From Asterias rubens (lineage: Eukaryota > Echinodermata > Asteroidea > Forcipulatida > Asteriidae), in assembly GCF_902459465.1 (NCBI RefSeq), contig NC_047075.1, positions 9,975,119-10,039,118 on the forward strand: a stretch of 64,000 nt of DNA, written 5' to 3'. Position 1 is the first letter of the stretch. Each line of letters starts with the position of its first letter. A program made the translations under genes and the position numbers. The notes under the pieces are model-generated. The model made no database searches, was not told the DNA's origin, and saw only the letters and a list, made by a program, of their open reading frames with translations. Shown here one piece after another: positions 28,423 to 38,200 of the stretch.

Positions 28423-28975
28423 TGGTTCTTGCAAATAATGCATTCATAGTTTAATAAAAAGTGTAAGAGACTAGATTCCACACAAAGCTCATAGTCTGGT
28501 TCTTGCAAATAATGCATTCATAGTTTAATAAAAAGTGTAAGAGACTAGATTCCACACAAAGCTCATAGTCTGGTTCTTGCAAATAATGCATTCATAGTTT
28601 AATAAAAAGTGTAAGAGACTAGATTCCACACAAAGCTCATAGTCTGGTTCTTGCAAATAATGCATTCATAGTTTAATAAAAAGTGTAAGAGACTAGATTG
28701 GTTCTTGCAAATAATGCATTCATAGTTTAATAAAAAGTGTAAGAGACTAGATTGGTTCTTGCAAATAATGCATTCATAGTTTAATAAAAAGTGTAAGAGA
28801 CTAGATTGGTTCTTGCAAATAATGCATTCATAGTTTAATAAAAAGTGCAAGAGACTAGATTGGTTCTTGCAAATAATGCATTCATAGTTTAATAAAAAGT
28901 GTAAGAGACTAGATTGGTTCTTGCAAACAATGCATTCATAGTTTAATAAAAAGTGTAAGAGACTAGATTCCACAC
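28423..28975. repeat. Minisatellite with 74-bp and 54-bp period blocks, 9 units
   Basis: Unit starts at 28423, 28497, 28571, 28645, 28699, 28753, 28807, 28861, 28915. The core is TGGTTCTTGCAAATAATGCA followed by TTCATAGTTTAATAAAAAGT and GTAAGAGACTAGAT. The first units carry a 20-bp spacer TCCACACAAAGCTCATAGTC that the later ones lack. The array ends with TCCACACAAAATGTG, the start of the same spacer. Confidence 0.95.
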
Positions 28976-29112
28976 AAAATGTGTACAGTTTCACGAATGG
29001 CCCTTAAATATGTGTAGTACATTCCTCCAATACTAGTAAAATTTCGATGTTGATCAGGTTTTTTTTTTAAGTTATAGGTATTTATATACAAGGAATAATA
29101 TTGTGACGGCAC

Positions 29113-29390
29113 GGGCCCAATTTCATAGCGCTGTTTAACATTAAGCAAGTTTGTGTGCTTGCTGTAGCAGAAAAATGTTTAAGGGGCAAGTGTATTTCAC
29201 AAGTTTGCAGAACAATTGGCGGCCATATTGTGCGGATTTGGTTTGTGACTCGTTTATTTTCGTGTGGTAAGCACTGGAAGGTTGGCATGCTTTTTCATGT
29301 GCTAACAGTTAGCGACGTTGTGAAAAGGAAATCGCACAGTACTAACAACAAAATCGGCCACTTAGCAGCTCTATGAAATTGGGCCCTAGT
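29113..29390. mobile_element. GGGCCC foldback family, subtype with GGCGGCCATATTGTG core
   Basis: GGGCCCAATTTCATAGCGCT to AGCAGCTCTATGAAATTGGG plus CCC; same core type as 26443-26681. Confidence 0.8.
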
Positions 29391-29412
29391 CTTCACAGCG
29401 TGGTAATGACCA

Positions 29413-29650
29413 GGGCCCATTTTCAAAGAGCTGCTTAGCACAACAAATTTGCTTAGCATGAAATGTTTGCTTTGATAAAAACAGGATTACCAACCAAGTT
29501 TCCATGTGATTTCAGGATAAGCAACAGCTGAATACCAGTAACAAGCAATATGAAACAAATGGAAAGTTAGTTGGTAATCCTGTTTTTATCAAGGAAGAAA
29601 TTTCATGCTAAGCAAATTTTTGTGCCTAGCATCTCTATGAAATTGGGCCC
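29413..29650. mobile_element. GGGCCC foldback family, full length with long arms
   Basis: GGGCCCATTTTCAAAGAGCT to ATCTCTATGAAATTGGGCCC. Arms of about 90 bp include TTTGCTTAGCATGAAATG and GATAAAAACAGGATTACCAA with their complements. Near twin of 60901-61142. Confidence 0.88.
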
Positions 29651-30187
29651 AGGACACAAAAACATGCTTAAGCACAAATAAATGTATGTGTCAACAATAG
29701 ATTACCAGCCAGAATACCAAGCATACAGTTACCATTGCTTAGCCAAGAAATTTACCAAGCAGAATATTCGGTTTAAAGGCAATGGACACTATTGGTATTA
29801 CTCAAAATAATTGTTAGCATAAAACCTTTCTTGGTATAAACAAGTAATGGAGAGAGGTTGATAGTATAAAACATTGTGAGAAACGGCTCCCTCTGAAGTA
29901 GTGTAGTTTTCGAGAAAGAAGTCATTTTCCATGAACTTGATTTCGAGACCTCGGATTTAGAACTTGAGGTCTCGAAATCAAGCACACAACTCCGTGTGAC
30001 AAGGGTGTTTTTTGCTTTCATTATTATCTCGCAACTTCGACGACCAACTTGAGCTCTAATTTTCACAGGTTGGTTATTTTACGCATATGTTGAAATACAC
30101 CAAGTGAGAAGACTGGGCTTTGACAATTACCAATAGTGTCCAGTGTCTTTAACAGCTGTATGGACATAAATGATTAAATTGGGCCCT
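29651..30187. mobile_element. GGGCCC foldback copy interrupted by a MITE-1 insertion
   Basis: Left part 29651-29770 (ACATGCTTAAGCACAAATAA, AGATTACCAGCCAGAATACC) and right part 30155-30187 (CAGCTGTATGG...AAATTGGGCCC) are one element split by the MITE-1 copy at 29771-30153. Confidence 0.65.
29771..30153 (+). mobile_element. MITE-1 copy, full length, type A, nested
   Basis: TTTAAAGGCAATGGACACTA to CCAATAGTGTCCAGTGTCTTTAA; hairpin GATTTCGAGACCTCG / TTGAGGTCTCGAAATC near 29939-29979. Confidence 0.9.
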
Positions 30188-30780
30188 GGCTTAATGGCTG
30201 GCCACTGTTAATGGACCGAGGCGAACGCATTTCAAGCAAATTTTTTCAAATTCTTGGATTCAGAACTTCAGAACAAACTTTTTTATTTATAAAACAGAGC
30301 TCTATATAAACAGGGTTACATGTAATTAATTTGTAAAATACTCAACAAATTTGACAACCAAAATTAGAATCAATTTATGTTAAATGAGAATGTTTTATTT
30401 CCAAAATACATACATACTAAAAAGGAGCACAATTTCCCGGTGTTAAGCCTGGTTCATACTTCACACGAATTTCCTTCACAATCAGAAAAATTGTTTGCGT
30501 CACATAATATGCTATGCAATTGGAAACAAGTGAACATTGTTGATAAAAACTTACGGCAAAAGATCTAAGTAAAAAATAAATCAAGGGAAAGACAGACAAA
30601 ATGACTGACAGGCCAAGAATTGTCTTTGTGTGATGGACATAAAAATTGTTTATTGGTTTTTTGAAAATGGCGACCTCCCCCCCCCCAAAAAAAAAAGGTT
30701 GCAATAGCACCCTCAAGGGTACTGTCCAATTCTGAAAACTGTGTGGCCGTGCGATCTTTATTTTGCTGAATGGATTTAAA

Positions 30781-31470
30781 CCGGTCGCTAGAGACCGGTC
30801 GGCACAAATAAATTGAAGCATCGCTAGAGACCGGTCGGCACAAATAAATTGAAGCATCGCTAGAGACCGGTCGGCACAAATAAATTGAAGCATCGCTAGA
30901 GACCGGTCGGCACAAATAAATTGAAGCATCGCTAGAGACCGGTCGGCACAAATAAATTGAAGCATCGCTAGAGACCGGTCGGCACAAATAAATTGAAGCA
31001 TCGCTAGAGACCGGTCGGCACAAATAAATTGAAGCATCGCTAGAGACCGGTCGGCACAAATAATTTGAAGCATCGCTAGAGAGCGGTCGGCACAAACAAA
31101 AATTGAAGCATCGCTAGAGACCGGTCGGCACAAATAAATTGAAGCATCGCTAGAGACCGGTCGGCACAAATAAATTGAAGCATCGCTAGAGACCGGTCGG
31201 CACAAATAAATTGAAGCATCGCTAGAGACCGGTCGGCACAAATAATTTGAAGCATCGCTAGAGACCGGTCGGCACAAATAAATTGAAGCATCGCTAGAGA
31301 CCGGTCGGCACAAATAAATTGAAGCATCGCTAGAGACCGGTCAGCACAAATAAATTGAAGCATCGCTAGAGACCGGTCGACACAAATAAATTGAAGCATC
31401 GCTAGAGACCGGTCGGCACAAATAAATTGAAGCATCGCTAGAGACCGGTCAGCACAAATAAACTGAAGCA
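30781..31470. repeat. 36-bp satellite-like array, about 19 units
   Basis: Unit GCATCGCTAGAGACCGGTCG + GCACAAATAAATTGAA. Each unit holds the palindrome GACCGGTC. Units are nearly identical; rare changes include GAGCGGTC at 31081, an AAACAAAAATT variant at about 31096, and GGTCAGCAC twice near the right end. As 36 is 3 x 12 the minus strand stays open for nearly 300 codons (CRPVSSDASIYL repeated), which is not evidence of a protein. Confidence 0.97.
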
Positions 31471-31545
31471 TAGGAACTCTCAGCCAATAATAAATAGCCT
31501 TTCACAGGTGCACATTGCATCAACGATGGCGGTCAATACAAGGGG

Positions 31546-31551
31546 TTTATT
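31546..31551 (-). terminator. Candidate poly(A) signal for SNRPC
   Basis: TTTATT on the plus strand, i.e. AATAAA on the minus strand, about 560 bp beyond the SNRPC stop. It would place the foldback at 31690-32040 inside the 3' UTR. Weak evidence. Confidence 0.25.
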
Positions 31552-31689
31552 GGGAAATTGGGCCAAGCTTGCTTGTGGTCGTTGAGGTCTCCAACAAATT
31601 ACACAATTTTGGGGGGTTTTGAGTCGGTAAAAGTTTGGGTCAACGGACAAAAACATAGCACAGGAAAACAGAAAAGGATTTGAAGGATT

Positions 31690-32040
31690 TGGGTACTTTC
31701 TGTAACACAAAACACAATGTCCACAGATTTGCATTAAACTTACACCGTTTGAAGATAATGATAGTAGAAAGCATACCTTAAAATGGTAGTTGCTAGGTGC
31801 TGTAGTTTTTGAGAAATGAGTTAAACAATGTCATGAAAATATGTTTTTACAATCCAAAATAATTGAGACAAAAATTATTTTCATGACATTGTTTTACTCA
31901 TTTCTCAAAAACTACAGCACCTCAGCAAGTTCTATTTTCAGGGAAGATTTCACATACCGGTATCATTATCATCAAACTGTGTACGATTAGTGTAATTTTG
32001 TGGACATTGTGTTTTTTTGTCCTACAAAAAGTACATAGAC
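31690..32040. mobile_element. Long foldback MITE next to the SNRPC 3' end
   Basis: Outer ends GGTACTTTCTGTAACACAAA / ACAAAAAGTAC and ACACAATGTCCACA / TGTGGACATTGTGT. Inner arms TGCTGTAGTTTTTGAGAAAT / ATTTCTCAAAAACTACAGCA and ACAATGTCATGAAAATA / TTTTCATGACATTGT surround a short loop at about 31845-31870. Begins 69 bp past the SNRPC stop codon. Confidence 0.85.
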
Positions 32041-32108
32041 CCTTTAAAAAAAGAAAAACTTGGAAAGTTTACTTAAACAAAAAAAAACTAAAAACAGCTT
32101 GTAGAATG

Positions 32109-32206
32109 TTATGAGGGTCTGTTTGCAACTGGAATGCCAGGTCTTGGCAGTAGCCCTCCTGGGGGTGGCATAGTACCTGGCGGCATAGGTCCCATGGGTC
32201 CCATCA
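32109..32206 (-). CDS. SNRPC: SNRPC exon 5
   Basis: Acceptor TATCACACAG; encodes [20 protein letters not shown] then [11 protein letters not shown] and TAA at 32111-32109. Confidence 0.92.
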
Positions 32207-35200
32207 CTGTGTGATAACAAAAATACAATAAAGTTAGATCAACCATGGATCAACATGTCATGAACAGCCAGGAGTCAACTTAAAATCAGTGGACACTATT
32301 GGTAATTACTCAAAATAATTATTAGCATAAAACCTTACTTGATAACGAGTTATGGGGAGAGGTTGATAGTATAAAACATTGTAATTTTCTGCGAATTTGA
32401 TTTTGAGACCTCAGATTTAGAATTTGAGGTCTCGAAATCAAGCATCTGAAAGCACACAACTTCGTATGACAAGGTGTTTTTTTTCTTTCATTATTTTCTC
32501 CCAACTCCGATGACCAATTGAGCTCAAAGTTTCACAGGTTTGTTATTTTATGCATTTGATGAGATACACCAAGTGAGAAGACTGGTGTTTGACAATTACC
32601 AATAGTGTCCAGTGTCTTTAACAAACTAAAACATAGCTTGACAACGTGGGCTCAATTTCATAAAGCTCATTACCGGTAAGCACATTTTTGTGCAGAAAAA
32701 ATTTGCGTTAGCATAAACGTCAGTCTCTTGACGATGACTTACTAGAGCAAGGTAGTCGAAACGTTGAGACCAACCCAAGAACTGACTGGCAGTACAGTTA
32801 ATTTAACGATCCTATAAGCTAAAGTAGTAGTCCCAGCCTCTTTCTGTACCATCCGCTCAGGTAATAGTTAATGAGCAGGACAGTTCCTCTCAGAACTGTT
32901 TGATTGTTTTAATCCTATACACACCTGTAGGTCTAGATAAAACTAACCAGTGGGGGACGGAGCGCCGCTGGCCCCCACGAGCCACCTCTCCGACGAGTGC
33001 CTCCTGCTCTGCACTTTGCCGTGCACCCAGAACACCGTCTTTCCACCAAGTCGGGGCCCCGTGCCGGGCCCCCACTGCAGCCGGGCGAGAGCCCCGCAGC
33101 TGGCCCCCACGAGCCACCTCTCCGACGAGTGCCTCCTGCTCTGCACTTTGCCGTAATGAAAGTTTCATTTTAAAAGGTGGTAGCCTTTTTGAGATACTGC
33201 AGAAAATCTTAAGTGGTTATGTCCACGTAGGATTAAGGAAGAATAACCTGTAGTAAGAATAACCTGTTGTTGGAATACACGATCTGAGAAACGATTTGAG
33301 CGTGAACAATTTCTCAGATTAAATTTTGTTGAATCCCTCTCTGTAAAAACCACATTCAGAAATACCCCAGACAATTTCTCTACTCCTTTTGGTGGAGAGC
33401 GCATCACGTGGGGGTGTTTAAACCTTTGAAAATGACCAGCTGGAGCTCTGTTTATAACCGGTTGTTTTCGGATACTACGCACTCGTCTTGGTACAAGACG
33501 TTTCTTGTGATGGGCGATGCTGGCGCTGTCGGTGAGTTGGCCGCGCTGCGTGTGAAAGGAAACAAGAACGTCTTGCACCAAGACTAAACGCGCACGAATG
33601 AATAACAAGCTGGCTTCCCCGTGTAACAGCGCGTAATCTAAGCGCACCATCTCTACTTCAACGCTTAAAGGCATGGACACCTTTGGTAATTGTCAAAGAC
33701 AAGTATTCTCACTTGGTGTATCCAAACAACAAACTTGTGAGAATTTGGGCTCAATTGGTCATCGAATTTGCAAAAAAGTAACAATGGAAAACACCCCTGC
33801 TGATGCACAACTTAGTGTGCTTTCAGATGCATAATAAAAGGCTTCAGCGGAAGTCTTTTATTATTTGAGTGAGAAAATACCTCTTTCTCGAAAACTACGT
33901 TACTTCGGAGGGAGCCATTTCTCACAATGTTTTATACTAGTATCTCCATTGCTCATTACCAAGTAATTTGTTATGCTAACAATTACTTTGAGTAATTATC
34001 AATAGTGTCCATTGCCTGTAACGAAAACTAAAGTGAAGAAAACAAAACTGAGCTACTTACTTGGCGGTCTGGGCCCCATACCCATCAGGCCTGGCGGGTT
34101 CTGTATGAGTGGTCTGGGACCCCCTGGTGGCCCACCCATCACTGGACCACCCATAGGCCCCCTGGGTGGCATGGGCCCCCTTGGTCCACCATAGTTCTGT
34201 GGGGGTGGGACGGTAGCCCCGCCTGGAGGGGGTGGCCCACCGCCCTCATTGAACGGGTTGTGCTGGATCTTACCGGACTGGAACGCTGCGGCTGTTGGCA
34301 AATATTGAATTTTATTTTCAGATTTAAAACAGTTGATCTGCTTTTAACATTAATTGCTTATAGGTGATGTGACCTCTGGCGTCACACGAAAACCATAACA
34401 TGATCCGTGCGCATACCGCTGGGCAAAACCTTTCGAGGTTTTGACAGCCAGCTAGAAAGTGTATGCAATCTTTTTGCCCGGCGAAATATGACGTATACAG
34501 TGATTTGTCAACGGCGGGCGGTTTGAATGTAAACACAGGTCACATCGTCTATAGATTGGTGGCTTGTCAGTATGGTCTAAAACACAGCTCGGCTACCGGT
34601 TACCTGACTAACCCTAATTTTATGGCGCGACACTGCTCTTTTTTATAAAACTTTTGAAAAACCAACTCCCAGTTTCAGTTGTGAATTACTAAAAGTGAAG
34701 CCAAGCCATTACTAGGCCTGATAATTTCTGGAGGCAACAGCGGTGACTTGTCTCCATGCCCCCTGATCTTTGCCTGGGTGCCCTTAAAATGCTCTCAGCG
34801 GTAATTTTACGATTTTCTCATAGGCTGTCCTTTACCAAGGAGAAAATGCCTTTGAGCCCTTACCGGATACCCTTTGAGAAAAAAAAAACATACAGGCCTG
34901 GATTACCTCCATTGCCCTCGTCTTGGCCTTGGTGCCCAAAGGGAATGCCCTTTGTGAAACTGAAAAGAACATTGCCCTTTTTAAAAATAAAGTTCTAGGC
35001 TAGGTGATTTGGGTGTGAAATCAATTAAAATTGACCAACTACCTGACTACTGTGTCTACATGTAGCTCAAGATGGCGACATACTTTAATGTGTGTTTACT
35101 AAATAAAACAGCTACTTACTTGTTCTGTCGATGAGACTCTGGGCTTGCTCCTCCATCCATTTCTGGTAGTAGATTCTGACGTTCTCTTTGTGTTTCCTGC

Positions 35201-38200
35201 CGTTGCAGTGTGTTTTTCTCACCGATGGCTGTGAATGAAATTAAGAATCTAGTGACCATTTTGATGTAATGCTGCATTAGTGCATAACTCTAAGGTTAGT
35301 TCACACTCGCTGCATTTTTACTGTGTAAGCAGGGCACAGATAAGCTTGGGCTATATCACGATATTATCGAATATCACGATATTAATTTGGACACGATGTC
35401 GATATCGGATGGATTTGGTTTTAATCGAAACAACGATATATCGCGATATATCGTGATATATCGATATATCGATTAAATATCGCGATGTATTTGCTAGCTG
35501 AGACATCTTGCACCCCATAGGTTTGGAGTAAAACCAGAAGAGTAGGTCATTAGAACACCTCTCTTATGCTAGGACTGTCTCTTCTACAACTTTCACTTGG
35601 AGTTTTAAGACTGATGATGTCAAATTTCATTAATCGCGATTATATCGAATATCGCGATATATTGTCGGCGATATATCGTGAATAAAATAAATCGATATCG
35701 CCCAAGCTTAGGCACAGACCCGTTTCTCAAGGTCCGCACAGTGCATACGGCAGCGCGGTGCGTAACCAATGATAATAATAATACTAATAGAGTATTTATA
35801 TAGTGCCTTATGCTTGACAGACCTCAAGGTGCTTTCCACTTAAATACAATATTTTAAAAACAACACTTAATATATAGAAAAGGCAGTCTAAAAACCACAA
35901 AAAGGGTAAACATTTTTAACGTAACAGCGCACACCTTGATTAAAAAATACTTGAAGTTACGATGTACTTGTTCCTTTATAGCTACACATTTAATTTCTTT
36001 GAAATTTTCTTCAAAAACTATATGTAGAAGTAGGCAAAATGTGATGAAATTCAGTAACTAAACTCATGTTTGCGTTGCGTACCTCAGGCCTTGAATCACA
36101 CGCAGACCAAAAGTTAGCCATTTACTTTGAGATTTTCCTATGAAAGTGCCCTTTGCAAAATGAATACGGCCTTGCCGTCTCAAAAATGAAATTCCAGGCC
36201 TGCCACCTATCCCGTCAATATAAGAGAGATCAATGATTCTGATCCAATAAAAACATTGGTTTTTTTAAGTGGGATCTGTGACTGCTTTATCCTAAGACCA
36301 AGGACCATTCTCTAGGCTTTGTTCAGGATGAAGCAAAGCCGTGACAATGATGATTGACACTTAGTCAAACTAAGTAATCCCGCAGACTTACCGAGTCATG
36401 TGTGAGGTATGTATCGCAGTAGTCACAGTAATACCTGAAGAAGAAAAAAAGAAAACACGACTTGTTTATTTTTGATTTATTATGTTCAATATTATAAGGC
36501 TCAAGCTCCAGCTACAGAAAGTTCCACCTAAACCAGGAATCTTAATAAAAAAATATTAACTTGTTTAAAGACAGGCTGGACACTAATGGTAATTGTCAAA
36601 AACAAGTCTTCTCACTTGGTGTATCTCAACACATGCATAAAATATTACAAGCCTGTGGAAATTTGAGCTCAATCGGTCGTCAAAGTTGCGAGATAATAAC
36701 GAAAGAAAAAAACACCCTTGTCACACGAAGTTGTGTGCTTCCATATGCTTGATTTTGAGACCTCAAATTCTAAATCCGAGGTCTCGAAATCAAATTCGTG
36801 GAAAATTACTTCCTTCTAGAAAACCAAATTACTTCAGAGGGAGCAGTTTCTCACATTGTTTTATACTACCAACAGCTCCCCATTACTCGTTACCAAGAAA
36901 GGTTTTATGCTAATAATTATTTGGAGTAAACCAATAGTGTCCACTGCCTTTAAACCAGAAGATTCTCAATTATGGGTTTGAAATGTGTTGAGAGAATGAG
37001 TGTTTCTGATGACGCTGGTACTGTAGCTTGTTCTAAAAGACTAGTGCATGATAAAAATATTTACTTTTTAAAATCAAAGAGAGGGCAATTTTCATAATGC
37101 GAACGCACTCAAAGTATAGACCTTATCACAATAACCTGTACTTTAGGCCTACCACCTGGTGGATTTTGTTGAATGCCAGAAAGAAACTGTGGGAAGGAAA
37201 GGACCACTGATTTCACAATGACTAGAATAATTATTGTCGGCTAGTAACTGAATCACAATTTCTTGATTTGTGTAATTCATAGAAAGAAAAAAAAAAGCGA
37301 TCTGTGCTTTGTGTACAAAACACATGTCCGCGCGTCTGGGAACCACGAAGCTCGCACAGGGTACCAGTATGTGTACATTCTTCGTGGTTCCCAGAAGAAG
37401 TACCCTATCCCCACAGGTTCGTTTGCATTGCACGCCGTTCACTCATAATGGCGCGCACGCATTGTAGCACTGCAACATTGTAACACCCCTTTTACAGAAT
37501 GGTTTAGCCCAACAAAATAATGCGTTTGCAAAGCGATGCGACAGGTTCAAAATATGAACCTGGGATTTCGCTCGGGGATCTGGAAAGTTTTTGTCAATTT
37601 TTCTTCAAAATATTTTTCTAAATGGTGTTTTGAGTATTATATGGCAGGCTGCATTAGACATTGCGGATTAAGTTCATACTCTCAGTCCCCTCAGAATTTG
37701 TGTCATGATTTTTGAAAGTGGTAAAAATGTGGCAAATCTGGTGACTAGCTGTCGAAATTGTACGTGTTGGACCAGATTAACCGTTTCCGCTCAAAAGGAA
37801 TCTCGTAACCCTCAGGCCTGGCGGCCGTCGGGAGGAGGGTTACGTTATCGCAACTAGGGTTGTGGTCCCCGCGCCCGGGCTCGTGCGTGCAAAGCTTCCC
37901 TGTCTTTGGACCGAGTTGACTTGGGACCGAGTTGACTTGGGACCGAGTTGACTGGGACCGAGTTGACTGGGACCGAGTTGACTTGGGACCGAGTTGACTC
38001 GCACTTGGGACCGAGTTGACTTGGGACCGAGTTGACTGGGACCGAGTTGACTTGGGACCGAGTTGACTTGCACTTGGGACCGAGTTCACTTGGGACCGAG
38101 TTGACTGGGACCGAGTTGGCTTGGGACCGAGTTGACCGGTACCCAGTAGTAGGACCAGTCTGAACGGTCGAGTTGTCCGACGGACGAGTTGTCTAAATAA

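Noticed and set aside
28599..28994. Minus-strand frame of 131 codons with 18-residue repeats
   Set aside because: Comes from the 54-bp array; low complexity, no family resemblance.
30417..31313. Minus-strand frame of 298 codons with 12-residue repeats (CRPVSSDASIYL)
   Set aside because: It is a by-product of the 36-bp array, whose period is a multiple of three; neighbouring frames are open too, and there is no splice or start context.
28423..31470. CRISPR array
   Set aside because: The repeats are contiguous tandem units without unique spacers, in an animal genome.
32890..33168. Frames of 67-117 codons in the GC-rich island
   Set aside because: Open on both strands because the island is GC-rich and stop-poor; contains an internal duplication, no known domain.
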